A stretch of DNA of 64,000 nt from Eubacterium sp. (GCA_017619835.1 JAFZRN010000033.1:1-64000); one strand, 5' to 3'; positions 8,073 to 16,832 are shown, counted from the stretch's first letter. Notes: a model not told the origin generated them from the sequence alone. Numbers and translations are program-made.

Positions 8073-8161
8073 AAGCAGAATAGGTAGGTGACAATCTACA
8101 TCTCTTTTAAGACCATAAAGGCGTGACGGCTGCCTGTTCCGTCCTCAGATTCTGCTTACTT
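8033..8161 (-). ncRNA. Unidentified structured small RNA (about 120-130 nt)
   Basis: A self-contained transcription unit between dprA and topA. A consensus promoter ends at 8168, placing the start near 8161. The RNA body is closed by a perfect nine-pair stem AAGCAGAAT/ATTCTGCTT (8149-8157 with 8073-8081). Inside, GACGG/CCGTC forms a small hairpin and GTAG/CTAC another. A strong terminator follows the closing stem directly. There is no open frame with a ribosome site. I could not match it to 6S RNA, SRP RNA, tmRNA or a riboswitch class: the SRP loop consensus is absent. Since topA has its own promoter, it is more likely an independent RNA than a topA leader. Confidence 0.65.
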
Positions 8162-8167
8162 GACTAC

Positions 8168-8196
8168 AATATACTATTCTGCTGTTGCTTTGTCAA
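8168..8196 (-). promoter_or_regulatory. Consensus promoter of the small RNA
   Basis: Perfect -35 TTGACA (8191-8196), 17-base spacer, -10 TATATT (8168-8173) on the minus strand, just past the dprA stop codon. It is the closest match to consensus seen in the window. Confidence 0.8.
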
Positions 8197-8210
8197 TCAC
8201 GCTCGTGGGA

Positions 8211-9344
8211 CTATTTGTTCAGTACATAGTAGCTCTGTTCAAATACCTTCACAAATCCCATATCTTTAAGTGCCGCAAGCTGATGGAGAGTGTCGGATAT
8301 ATCCATATTGTTGGCGCGGATGATGTCATCGATGTAGACGGGTTCGTAGCCGAGAAGTCCGAGGATTCTCTGCTGGGACTTGGAGAGGGCGTAGGTGGAG
8401 GCAGGGGAATTCGTACCTTCCGCCGATGCTTCCGCAGTGCCACCCGAAAACCCGAACGAATCCATGATTATATCCCCCGGGCTGTCAACTAACATCGCTC
8501 CCTGCTTGATAAGGTTGTTGACGCCACGTGACATCATATCTGATACACGGCCGGGGATCGCATATATCTCCTTCCCCTGCTCTAATGCATAATCGGTGGT
8601 AATGAGTGTTCCGCTCCTGAGTGCTGCTTCCACAACAAGCACCGAGTCAGAAAGCCCGCTTATAATCCGGTTTCTTACAGGGAAATGAATTGCTACGTGG
8701 GCTTCTCCCGGCTCATACTCCGAAACAAGAAGCCCTCTCTCGCATAGCTCCTCATAGATATCAAAATTGGAAAGCGGATAACATATATCCACTCCGCCTC
8801 CCAGGACCGCGACCGTATTCCCGTCCACGGCAAGTGCACCCTCGTGGGATCTTGCATCTATCCCCATCGCCATTCCGCTTACAATAGTAAAGCCCCTCGC
8901 TGCAAGTGCCTTTGAAAATTCATCCGCGACAGCCGCTCCGTAATGAGTCGGCCTCCTGGTTCCGATCATCGCGATCATATGTTCCGAATATAAAAGCTCC
9001 GTCCGCCCCTTACAGAATATAGCAAGCGGAGGATTAACTATATCGCAGAGCTTTTCCGGATATTCTTCATCTGCCGGCGTATAGACAGTTATCTTTCCCC
9101 TTTCAATATCCTCATTTAGTCTTTCAAACCAGCGCTTTTCATCTATCTCACCTATCTCCTCTGCTGTCGTTTTCTTTATCGTCTTATCCTTAACAAGCTT
9201 TTCCCTCTCTTCTTCACTTCCGGTCAGCGCCTCATATACCCGGACGCTGCTTCCGTACTTTCTGAAAAGCTTTGCCGGATCACCCAGCCGGAATGTACTT
9301 ATATGATTCATCCAGAGATAACAATTTCTTTCATTAATATCCAT
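8211..9344 (-). CDS. dprA: DNA-processing protein DprA
   Basis: Rossmann-fold ssDNA-binding protein, about 377 residues, that loads RecA on DNA taken up in transformation. The core shows MIGTRRPTHYG, VSGMAMGIDARSH, TVAVLGGGVDICYP, HFPVRNRIISGLS and VVEAALRSGTLITTDYALEQGKEIYAIPG, all family signatures. A short variable linker leads to a C-terminal winged helix (SKSQQRILGLLGYEPVYIDDI). Translation starts at the ATG at 9344, with GGAGG five bases upstream and overlapping the comM stop; a TTG at 9356 is an unlikely alternative. Coupled to comM. Confidence 0.96.
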   Translation of the reverse strand: MDINERNCYLWMNHISTFRLGDPAKLFRKYGSSVRVYEALTGSEEEREKLVKDKTIKKTTAEEIGEIDEKRWFERLNEDIERGKITVYTPADEEYPEKLCDIVNPPLAIFCKGRTELLYSEHMIAMIGTRRPTHYGAAVADEFSKALAARGFTIVSGMAMGIDARSHEGALAVDGNTVAVLGGGVDICYPLSNFDIYEELCERGLLVSEYEPGEAHVAIHFPVRNRIISGLSDSVLVVEAALRSGTLITTDYALEQGKEIYAIPGRVSDMMSRGVNNLIKQGAMLVDSPGDIIMDSFGFSGGTAEASAEGTNSPASTYALSKSQQRILGLLGYEPVYIDDIIRANNMDISDTLHQLAALKDMGFVKVFEQSYYVLNK

Positions 9345-9346
9345 AC

Positions 9347-10891
9347 CTACCTCCAATCCGTAGCGCCATCCTCATTCCTGAAGAATGCCGCTTCCTCGAT
9401 ATTACGTTCACTCACAAACTCTCTTCCCTCGATATCCGCAATCGTCCTTGCAAGCCTCAGCATCTTATAGTAGCCTCTTGCGCTTATCCCCGAATTATCA
9501 TAAATATTCCTCAAAAGCTTCTTTTCCTTTTCGCCGAGAACTATGAACTCCTCAATCCTGCTCTGGGGAATCTCGGAATTAAAGTTGATACTCTCATTCT
9601 TAAACCTTTCCTCCTGCTTCTTCCTCGCGCCTTCGATCATAGCTTTTGCGGTCTTTGAATCCATTCCTTCATTGTCTGAAAAAAGATCATCATAAGAAAC
9701 CGGACTTATCTCAAGCCTGATATCGATCCTGTCCATTATCGGATGGCTTATCCTGTTCTTATAACGCTGTATCGCTCCCGACGAGCACCTGCATTTATCC
9801 CTGTTTGGATAGAACCCGCAGGGGCAGTTATTCCTCGCTGATACAAGCATGAATCTTGCCGGAAATGTGTAGCTTGCCCGCACTCTCGAGACATTTACAA
9901 TATGATCTTCCATAGGCTGTCTCAGCCCCTCGATAACACTCCTTGAATATTCCGGAAACTCATCCAGAAAGAGTACTCCTCCGTTTGCAAGGCTCACCTC
10001 CCCCGGCGTCGGGCTCATGCCTCCTCCGATAAGAGCCGCATTCGAAACATTCTGACCCGGAGCACGAAACGGTCTCCTCTTCATCAGCCCGTCCGACAGG
10101 TCAAGGTTTCCGGCGATACTGTATATCTTGGTAAGCTCCAGACTCTCGTTATAAGTCAGATCCGGCATCAGCTCGGGAATACATTTGGCTATCATGGATT
10201 TACCTGAGCCGGCGGCACCTGTAAGAAGTATATTGTGAAAGCCGGCCACACCGATTATTACACCCTTCTTCATGGTCTCCTGACCTCTTATATCCTTAAG
10301 GTCATAAAGAAAATCTTTCTGAACACTTTTCTTAATCTCGGGCATGACAAAAGGATCCCCCCACTCACCGCTTGAAAGAATCTTGATTATATCTGTAAGA
10401 CTGCCGACGGGAATGATCTCGAGCCCCTTTATAAATGAAGCTTCACTTGCATTCTCCTCGGGAACCACAACCCTTTCGATGCCATTTTTAAGGGCGTGAT
10501 CAACTATCGGAAGCACACCTCTTACAGGCAGAATGCTCCCATCCAGTCCGAGCTCACCGAGAAAAAGAGTCTTCTCCAGCTCCTTATTGAATTTTTCACG
10601 GATAAAAAAAATGCCCATGGAAATGAGAATACCAGTCGCAATGGCAACATCGAATCCCGTGCCATCCTTCCTGATATCTGCGGGCGATAGATTGACGGTC
10701 ACCTTCCTGGAAGGGATCGGATAACCGACATTTCTGAGCGCGGTCCTTACTCTGTCACCGGCCTCCTTAACAGACGATGACAGATAACCGACAAGACATA
10801 GCCCCGGAAGTCCCAGGCTCATATCAGATTCAACACTGATGAGCATCCCGTTGATCCCGAGCGCTACTCCACTATAGATTTTTGAATACAC
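9347..10891 (-). CDS. comM: YifB/ComM family Mg-chelatase-like AAA+ ATPase
   Basis: 514-residue ComM-type helicase that promotes branch migration of incoming DNA during natural transformation in characterised species. The N-terminal ChlI/Lon-like domain occupies about 1-175; AAA+ Walker A GAAGSGKS is at 225-232, Walker B GVLFLDEFPE follows, and the C-terminal Mg-chelatase subdomain carries the Cys-rich NNCPCGFYPNRDKCRC segment. The start is GTG at 10891, with AGAGGAG seven bases upstream. Operon with dprA. Whether this organism is competent cannot be told; comM and dprA are widespread in non-competent Clostridia. Confidence 0.95.
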   Translation of the reverse strand: MYSKIYSGVALGINGMLISVESDMSLGLPGLCLVGYLSSSVKEAGDRVRTALRNVGYPIPSRKVTVNLSPADIRKDGTGFDVAIATGILISMGIFFIREKFNKELEKTLFLGELGLDGSILPVRGVLPIVDHALKNGIERVVVPEENASEASFIKGLEIIPVGSLTDIIKILSSGEWGDPFVMPEIKKSVQKDFLYDLKDIRGQETMKKGVIIGVAGFHNILLTGAAGSGKSMIAKCIPELMPDLTYNESLELTKIYSIAGNLDLSDGLMKRRPFRAPGQNVSNAALIGGGMSPTPGEVSLANGGVLFLDEFPEYSRSVIEGLRQPMEDHIVNVSRVRASYTFPARFMLVSARNNCPCGFYPNRDKCRCSSGAIQRYKNRISHPIMDRIDIRLEISPVSYDDLFSDNEGMDSKTAKAMIEGARKKQEERFKNESINFNSEIPQSRIEEFIVLGEKEKKLLRNIYDNSGISARGYYKMLRLARTIADIEGREFVSERNIEEAAFFRNEDGATDWR

Positions 10892-10960
10892 CAGAGGCTC
10901 CTCTCCGCCTCTTCGGTAAAGCTGATACTAAGATGATATACACAATCTTATGTATTAGTC

Positions 10961-10994
10961 AAGCAACACTTTCGGCAAAAACCGAAGTTGCTTT
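10961..10994 (-). terminator. Hairpin at the end of the G3E GTPase gene
   Basis: Arms AAGCAAC/GTTGCTT and CTTTCGG-like/CCGAA enclose a short A-rich loop. The hairpin overlaps the stop codon of the gene ending at 10993. The U-run in the minus direction is weak (GACTAATA), so efficiency is doubtful. Confidence 0.4.
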
Positions 10995-11955
10995 AATAAT
11001 TGAAATAAACCAGATCTTCGGCTGCGGGGCCTGTCAGACTTACGCTGTCTGCAACGATCACAGGACCTTCGCCCTGGAACTCCGGATAATACTCTTTATC
11101 GATCGTACCTTCGACGATGACCCAGTCTCTATCCTTAAGAGTTGCGGCACCGCCGTAATAAGTCTTAAATCCGATGAATGCAATATCGTCTGCACAGCAG
11201 GTCATTGCAAAACGTCCCGGTACGAACTCATTTGCCTTATAATTCGAAGGCCTGTGGGCCTGAGCCTTGAAGCGGATTTTCTTACCGAGATACTTATCCG
11301 GATTGTCGGCAGCGTCAATGTAGAAGATTCCGAAATCCTCTTCCTCAAGCATAATCTCGTCCTTATCGATGTCGTAAGGAAGCACCAGCTCCTCGTCGCT
11401 CTGCATCGGCTTTCCGTCCTTACCCTCGAAGATTACCTGGCCGCGCCTGTTAACCGCGCGGAGGCTGCGTCTGTACTCGGCCATCTTCGTATTCTCGTCA
11501 CAGCGGTTGAAGATTATCATGTCGGAATTCCTCAGCTGATCCATCATGATCTTCTTCATGTTGTTTACGTATACGTCAAATGTGGTCGCATCGACAAAGC
11601 TTATTACCTGAACTACTGTCCAGCCCTTGGGAACACGGATCTGGAAGATTCGGTCCAGCTCCCACATTCCGTTATATTCGATCATGACATTTTCGGGATT
11701 ATATTTGGAGCCCAGCTCGAGCAGCTTATCCTCGGTGAGTGTGTCCTCATCGATATATTCAAGGAAAATGTTTTTCTCCCTTAAAGCCTTCTCGTCGTAC
11801 TCCTCTTCGCCCTCTTCACAGGCAAGAAGGAGCGTTTTAGCTCCCTCCGTAAAGCCCTGATTCATCAGGACATCCTTTGCAAATGTCGTCTTTCCGCTTC
11901 CGAGAAATCCCATGAAGACATATACGGGGATTTCCTGTGGTTCTTTATTAAACAT
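10993..11955 (-). CDS. G3E-type GTPase with C-terminal DUF1980-like domain
   Basis: 320 residues. The N-terminal CobW/HypB/UreG-type GTPase has Walker A GFLGSGKTT (16-24), IEYNGMWELD as the switch/Walker B region and FNRCD in place of NKxD. The metal-binding CxCC motif of G3E metallochaperones is absent: the corresponding stretch reads ACEEGEEEYDE. The C-terminal ~110 residues (GRFAMTCCADDIAFIGFKTYY ... WVIVEGTI) resemble the soluble end of the TIGR03943/DUF1980 membrane proteins that pair with a permease, so this is a GTPase-DUF1980 fusion. A metal-handling role next to the His-rich paralogue is likely; the metal is unknown. Seventeen bases separate it from that gene. Confidence 0.88.
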   Translation of the reverse strand: MFNKEPQEIPVYVFMGFLGSGKTTFAKDVLMNQGFTEGAKTLLLACEEGEEEYDEKALREKNIFLEYIDEDTLTEDKLLELGSKYNPENVMIEYNGMWELDRIFQIRVPKGWTVVQVISFVDATTFDVYVNNMKKIMMDQLRNSDMIIFNRCDENTKMAEYRRSLRAVNRRGQVIFEGKDGKPMQSDEELVLPYDIDKDEIMLEEEDFGIFYIDAADNPDKYLGKKIRFKAQAHRPSNYKANEFVPGRFAMTCCADDIAFIGFKTYYGGAATLKDRDWVIVEGTIDKEYYPEFQGEGPVIVADSVSLTGPAAEDLVYFNY

Positions 11956-11972
11956 AGTTTTCTCTTTCTTAA

Positions 11973-13241
11973 TTAGATTCCGAATAATTCAGCGATCGCA
12001 TCCTCTTTAAGGTTGCTTCCGATAACGCAGAGCTTGCCGGTATAATCGGCTGAGCCGTTTCTTATCTCGTATTCACCCGGAACGAGGTCGAACTCCTTCC
12101 AGTTACCATCCTTGTCGGGAACGATTCCCTTGGCACGAAGGATGATTCCGAGTTCGTTATCTTCCTCAACTGCAAGCTTGTCAAGGATAACTTTAAGCTC
12201 ATCCTCACTATATTTATGAGCTGTCTCTTTGCCCCAGCTTGTGAATACTTCATCTGCATCGTGGTGATGGTGATGATGTCCGCAGCTGCATACACCGTTC
12301 TCATCATAATGATGCTCATGATGGTGCTCATGATCATGATCCTCATGGTCGTGATCATGGTCGTGGTGATGATGCTCATGCTCTTCATGATCGTCATGGT
12401 CATGATCATGGTGGTGATGCTCATGCTCTTCATGATCGTGATCATGGTGATGATGCTCATGCTCGTGATCATGCTCTTCATGGTCATGATCTTCGTGATC
12501 ATGGTGATGATGCTCATGCTCGTGATCATGTTCTTCATGGTCATGCTCATCGTGATCGTCATGGTCATGATGATGATGGTGATGATGCTCTTCATCGTCA
12601 ACTGCAGGATCATACTTGAAGTTCTTCATGATATCCTCGATGGATGAAGAATGCTCCATGGCATCAAGTATTATCTTACCAGTGATATCATCCCAGGGTG
12701 TTGTGATTATCCTTGCCTCGGCATTATGCTCCTTGATCATGTTGACAGCCTCAAGCAGCTTCTCTTCAGTCGCATTCTGTGTACGGCTGAGGACTACTGT
12801 TCCGCAAGCCTCGATCTGATTAATGAAGAACTCGCCGAAGTTCTTGATATACATTTTGGCCTTTGTAACATCAACAACAGTAGTTGCGCTGTTAAGAGCG
12901 ATGTCGACATTTTCGCCGGCCTTCTGGATAGCCTTGATAACATCGGAAAGCTTTCCGACGCCGGATGGTTCGATCAGAACACGGTCCGGAGCGAAGTCAT
13001 TTACAACCTGCTTAAGGGCCTCGCCGAAGTCACCAACAAGCGAGCAGCAGATGCAGCCTGAATTCATCTCGGTGATGTTGACACCTGCCTCCTTAAGGAA
13101 GCCGCCATCGATACCTATCTCACCGAACTCATTTTCAATGAGGACAAGTTTCTCGCCCTCAAAGGCTTCATTTATAAGCTTCTTTATAAGTGTTGTCTTA
13201 CCGGCTCCGAGGAAACCGGATATGATATCTATCTTTGTCAT
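11973..13241 (-). CDS. CobW-like G3E GTPase with very long His-rich loop
   Basis: 422-residue putative metallochaperone (zinc, nickel or cobalt). Walker A GFLGAGKTT is at 9-17, ENEFGEIGIDGGF follows, and the metal-binding motif GCICC is at 62-66. NKxD is degenerate (LSRTQ). Residues about 219-327 are a His/Asp/Glu tract with roughly 59 histidines, followed by CSCGHHHHHH, then a CobW C-terminal domain (KGIVPDKDGNWKEFDLVPGEYEI). The tract probably stores or buffers metal. The ATG at 13241 follows GGAGG by six bases and lies twelve bases after glgB. Likely cotranscribed with the second GTPase downstream. No Zur-like operator was recognised. Confidence 0.93.
   Translation of the reverse strand: MTKIDIISGFLGAGKTTLIKKLINEAFEGEKLVLIENEFGEIGIDGGFLKEAGVNITEMNSGCICCSLVGDFGEALKQVVNDFAPDRVLIEPSGVGKLSDVIKAIQKAGENVDIALNSATTVVDVTKAKMYIKNFGEFFINQIEACGTVVLSRTQNATEEKLLEAVNMIKEHNAEARIITTPWDDITGKIILDAMEHSSSIEDIMKNFKYDPAVDDEEHHHHHHHDHDDHDEHDHEEHDHEHEHHHHDHEDHDHEEHDHEHEHHHHDHDHEEHEHHHHDHDHDDHEEHEHHHHDHDHDHEDHDHEHHHEHHYDENGVCSCGHHHHHHDADEVFTSWGKETAHKYSEDELKVILDKLAVEEDNELGIILRAKGIVPDKDGNWKEFDLVPGEYEIRNGSADYTGKLCVIGSNLKEDAIAELFGI
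12261..12587. repeat. Tandem repeats coding the His-rich loop
   Basis: Imperfect repeats of units such as CATGATCATG and GATGATGCTCATGCTC on the plus strand, encoding HDHD/EEHEHHHH blocks. Three near-identical longer blocks show recent unit duplication, so length variation between strains is expected. Confidence 0.85.
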
Positions 13242-13253
13242 TTTTTCCTCCGA

Positions 13254-15455
13254 TCATTTCTTTTTAAATACAGATACCGAAAGTGCGGGCACAGTAATGG
13301 AAATGTAGTTTTCCCTGTCATCTACCTTGCCCGGCTTTGACTTCTTAACGACCTTATTGTTGTGGCCTTCGCCGCCGAACTTCGGAAGGTCGCTTGAGAA
13401 TATCTCTTTCCAGCTTCCCGCAGTGGGTACGGCAAGCTTATAGTTCTTATGATCCACCGGTGTGAAGTTGCAGATAACGAGCAGCGTATCCTCCGGCTTT
13501 TCTCCTCTTCTCTCAAATGATATGATCGAGCGGTTGGCGTCATTTGCACTTATCCAGCAGAAGCCGTCCGGATCGTAATCCTTCGAATAGAGGGCATTTT
13601 CAGTCTTGTAAAGCTGATTCAGCTCCTTCACATAGTCAGAGATGCATCTATGGGCGTCGAATTCAAAGAGCGACCAGTCAAGCTCTGTGGACTCGCTGAA
13701 CTCCTTCATCTGTGCGAACTCCTGACCCATGAAGAGAAGCTTCTTACCCGGATGGGTCGCCATAAAACCGTATGCGGTACGAAGGTTCGAGAACTTATCC
13801 TCATAGCCGCCCGGCATCTTCTCGATCATGGACTTCTTCTCATGGACAACCTCGTCATGAGAAAGCACGAGCACGAAGTCCTCGCTGTATGCATAGACCA
13901 TGCTGAAGGTCAGCTCGTTATGGTGATATTTACGGTAAAGCGGATCGAGGCTGATATACTTAAGGAAGTCATTCATCCAGCCCATGTTCCACTTAAAGTC
14001 GAAACCGAGACCGCCTTCATTTATCGGGCGGGTCATCATCGGCCATGCGGTGGACTCCTCGGCGATCATCATCACCTCAGGGAAGAGCTCGTTCATCTTG
14101 GTATTAAGCTCCTTAATGAACTCAACTGCCTCAAGGTTCTCATTTCCACCGAACTTATTCGGAACCCACTCGCCGGGTCCTCTGCCGTAGTCCAGGTAAA
14201 GCATGGAAGCTACCGCGTCCATCCTGATACCGTCCACATGATATTTATCAGCCCAGTAGAGAGCATTCGCAACGAGGAAGTTCCTTACCTCGTTTCTCGC
14301 ATAATTGAATATATAGGTTCCCCAGTGAGGGTGCTCGCCCTTCATCGGATCCTCATGCTCATATAAAGCACTTCCGTCAAATCTTCCGAGCCCGTGCTCA
14401 TCTTTAGGGAAATGAGCCGGCACCCAGTCAATGATCACGCCCAGCCCCTGCTCATGGAGATAATCCACGAAATACATAAAGTCAGTGGGCTTGCCGTAAC
14501 GTGAGGTCGGTGCATAGTAACCGGTCACCTGATAGCCCCAGGACGGATCGTAGGGGTGTTCCATTATGGGCATAAGCTCTACATGTGTATAGCCCATCTC
14601 CTTCATATATTTTGAAAGCTCTCTTGCTATCTCGCGGTAGTTAAGGAACTCTCTTCCGTCATCCGGCCTCTTCCAGGAGCCGAGATGAACCTCATATATA
14701 TTCATCGGAGAAGTCTTAAGCTTCTTCTTATCTCTTGTCTTCATCCAGTCGGTGTCGTTCCACTTATAATCAAGCTTTGTGACTCTGGAAGCATTTGCCG
14801 GACGGATCTCGGACATAACTGCGTAAGGGTCACTCTTCATGAAGACATTTCCGGCCTTCGAACGGATCTCATACTTATAGATCTCATCCTCAAAGTCGCC
14901 GGGAATGAAAAGCTCGAATATGCCGGAATAATCCAGCTTTCTCATCTGATATCTTCTGCCGTCCCAGTTGTTGAAGTTACCTACAACAGATACTCTTTCG
15001 GCATCCGGTGCCCATACTGCAAAGAGGGTTCCGTATACACCGTCAACCTCCATGGGGTGAGCGCCCAGCTTCTCATAGATTTCGTAATGAAGCCCTTCGT
15101 TGAAGTCGCTTATATCAATAGGGTCGATCACAGGTTCAAAGGTATAAGGGTCGATGTAGGACTCCTCATGACCATCGATGAACTTGGCCTTTACCCTGTA
15201 TTCAAATGTCTTCTTATCCTTAAGCCTGATGGAATAGAAACCGTCATACCTTTCGGATATAAGTGAATATGTCTTGCCCTCGGAAATGTCGGTTATCTTG
15301 ACAACCTTTGCATCGGGAAGATACACATTAACAAAAACATCATCGATGCATTCATGGATTCCGAGTATATGGTGGGGATTATCGTGTTTTGCCTTGGTCA
15401 GAGCCTCAACCTCCATCCAGTTTATGGCAAACACTGCTTTTCTTCTGGTCGACAT
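13254..15455 (-). CDS. glgB: 1,4-alpha-glucan branching enzyme
   Basis: 733-residue GH13 enzyme that makes alpha-1,6 branches in glycogen. An extra N-terminal beta-sandwich (about 20-110) precedes the CBM48 domain (FAVWAPDAERVSVVGNFNNWDGR), then the GH13 barrel with YTHVELMPIMEHP, DGIRMDAVASMLYLDYGR (nucleophile Asp), MMIAEESTAWP (acid Glu) and LSHDEVVH, and a C-terminal beta domain. Length is normal. It has its own promoter, and no other glycogen genes lie nearby. Start at 15455 follows AGAGGAG. Confidence 0.98.
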   Translation of the reverse strand: MSTRRKAVFAINWMEVEALTKAKHDNPHHILGIHECIDDVFVNVYLPDAKVVKITDISEGKTYSLISERYDGFYSIRLKDKKTFEYRVKAKFIDGHEESYIDPYTFEPVIDPIDISDFNEGLHYEIYEKLGAHPMEVDGVYGTLFAVWAPDAERVSVVGNFNNWDGRRYQMRKLDYSGIFELFIPGDFEDEIYKYEIRSKAGNVFMKSDPYAVMSEIRPANASRVTKLDYKWNDTDWMKTRDKKKLKTSPMNIYEVHLGSWKRPDDGREFLNYREIARELSKYMKEMGYTHVELMPIMEHPYDPSWGYQVTGYYAPTSRYGKPTDFMYFVDYLHEQGLGVIIDWVPAHFPKDEHGLGRFDGSALYEHEDPMKGEHPHWGTYIFNYARNEVRNFLVANALYWADKYHVDGIRMDAVASMLYLDYGRGPGEWVPNKFGGNENLEAVEFIKELNTKMNELFPEVMMIAEESTAWPMMTRPINEGGLGFDFKWNMGWMNDFLKYISLDPLYRKYHHNELTFSMVYAYSEDFVLVLSHDEVVHEKKSMIEKMPGGYEDKFSNLRTAYGFMATHPGKKLLFMGQEFAQMKEFSESTELDWSLFEFDAHRCISDYVKELNQLYKTENALYSKDYDPDGFCWISANDANRSIISFERRGEKPEDTLLVICNFTPVDHKNYKLAVPTAGSWKEIFSSDLPKFGGEGHNNKVVKKSKPGKVDDRENYISITVPALSVSVFKKK

Positions 15456-15504
15456 CTTTCTCTCCTCTTTTCAGGCAGATTGTTCTGTGAACATACCTCA
15501 CTAC

Positions 15505-15533
15505 AGTATACTCAAAACGGTAAATTCATGCAA
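15505..15533 (-). promoter_or_regulatory. glgB promoter
   Basis: Minus strand TTGCAT (15528-15533), 17-base spacer, TATACT (15505-15510), about 50 bases upstream of the glgB ATG. Confidence 0.7.
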
Positions 15534-15540
15534 GAATAAT

Positions 15541-15576
15541 CTAACAAAAATAGCAGTCGGATTATAACCCGACTGC
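15541..15576 (-). terminator. Terminator of the serine/DUF1015 gene run
   Basis: Perfect eight-base stem GCAGTCGG/CCGACTGC (15553-15560 with 15569-15576) followed on the minus strand by TATTTTTG, starting eleven bases after the DUF1015 stop. It separates that run from glgB. Confidence 0.8.
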
Positions 15577-15587
15577 CATATAAAAGA

Positions 15588-16820
15588 CTAGATTTTATGA
15601 ATAAATATTCCACTTCTGAGCTTGGGCTCGAACCAGGTTGACTTGGGAGGCATAAGGCGTCCTGCGTCAGCTACTTCGAAAAGCTCGTTTATCGATGTGG
15701 GGTACATTGAAAATGCCACCGTCATATCTACACTTACTCTTCTCTCAAGCTCTCCGAGACCTCTTATTCCGCCGACAAAGTCGATCCTCTTATCGGTTCT
15801 CGGATCTTCGATACCAAGAATAGGTCCGAGGATATTGTCCTGAAGTACCGATACATCAAGTCCGTCCACCGGGTCATCACTTAAGATATCTTCAGCTGCT
15901 TTAAGGATATACCACTTACCATCAAGGAACATTCCGAACTCGCCCTTACTGATTGGCTGGTACGGAGCGTCTGCTTCGGTAACTTCGCATACACCCTTAA
16001 GCTTTTCAAAGAACTCATCCTTACTCATGCCGTTAAGGTCTTTAACGACTCTGTTATAAGGAAGGATCGCAAGTTCGCTTTCCGGGAAGAGGACTGACAT
16101 GAAGAAGTTGAAATCCTCATCTCCGGTATATCCCGGATTCTCTTCACGCTTCTTAAGTCCTACCTTAACCGCAGATGCGGCTCTGTGGTGTCCGTCAGCT
16201 ATATATATCCTGTTCTCGGCTTCGAACTCAGACTTTATTATATCAATATCAGCCTCATCACTGATGACCCACACATTATGTGTTATGCCATCCTCTGCCG
16301 TGAAGCCATAAGTCTTAGTCTCACGCTTAATACGGTTAACGACGTCATTTATCTTATTACGATCACGGTAAGCAAGGAAGATAGGTCCCGTCTGGGCGCT
16401 GCAGTTATAGATATGATTGATCCTGTCCTGCTCTTTTGCGGCCAGCGTGTTCTCATGCTTCTTAATGGTGCCGCTGATATAGTCATCTACGGAAACCATT
16501 GCAACGATACCGGTCTGTGAACGGCCGTCCATTATGAGCTCGTAGATATAGTAATCCGGCTTCTCATCATGGATATAGGTGCCGTTAGTCATATCGTCGG
16601 CAAGCATGCTGTTTGCTTTATCATATACTTCCTGCGAATACATATCGAAGTCATCCGGAAACTGGGTCTCGGGTCTGTCGATCCTGAGGAAACTCTTCGG
16701 ATGATCTTTTACAAATTCCTTGGCCTCAGCTCTCTTATAGACATCATACGGAAGTGCGGCAACCTCGCTCACAACAGCCGGATCAGGTCTGAAAGCTGAA
16801 AAAGGTAATACTTTAGACAT
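15588..16820 (-). CDS. DUF1015 family protein, possible SerK-like kinase
   Basis: 410 residues, the usual length for DUF1015. Signatures include ALPYDVY near the N-terminus, KKHENT (121-126) and YIADGHHRAA with DGHHR at 209-213. The DGHHR motif also occurs in ParB/Srx-fold free-serine kinases (SerK, SbnI). DUF1015 genes often sit beside serA-serC in Clostridia, as here, so a role in serine or phosphoserine metabolism is plausible but unproven. Last gene of a minus-strand run asd-kinase-DUF1015, twelve bases after the P-loop gene; ATG follows AAAGGAGA. Confidence 0.88.
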   Translation of the reverse strand: MSKVLPFSAFRPDPAVVSEVAALPYDVYKRAEAKEFVKDHPKSFLRIDRPETQFPDDFDMYSQEVYDKANSMLADDMTNGTYIHDEKPDYYIYELIMDGRSQTGIVAMVSVDDYISGTIKKHENTLAAKEQDRINHIYNCSAQTGPIFLAYRDRNKINDVVNRIKRETKTYGFTAEDGITHNVWVISDEADIDIIKSEFEAENRIYIADGHHRAASAVKVGLKKREENPGYTGDEDFNFFMSVLFPESELAILPYNRVVKDLNGMSKDEFFEKLKGVCEVTEADAPYQPISKGEFGMFLDGKWYILKAAEDILSDDPVDGLDVSVLQDNILGPILGIEDPRTDKRIDFVGGIRGLGELERRVSVDMTVAFSMYPTSINELFEVADAGRLMPPKSTWFEPKLRSGIFIHKI

Positions 16821-16832
16821 TTCAGATCTCCT

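Noticed and set aside
8033-8161. Identification of the small RNA as 6S or SRP RNA
   Set aside because: It is too short for 6S and lacks a central bubble; the conserved SRP loop and GNRA-capped helix are missing.
8033-8161. Riboswitch controlling topA
   Set aside because: A separate promoter for topA lies after the terminator, and topA is not a known riboswitch target; kept as an independent RNA instead.
10882-11784. A 300-codon plus-strand open frame opposite the G3E GTPase gene
   Set aside because: Opposite a clearly conserved gene, composition typical of a shadow frame.
12261-12587. Possible CRISPR-like array
   Set aside because: Repeats are contiguous coding units without unique spacers, in frame with the CobW-like protein.
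12216-12647. Met/Val-rich plus-strand frame through the His-rich repeat
   Set aside because: Produced by the CAT/ATG repeat read on the other strand; no coding signal.
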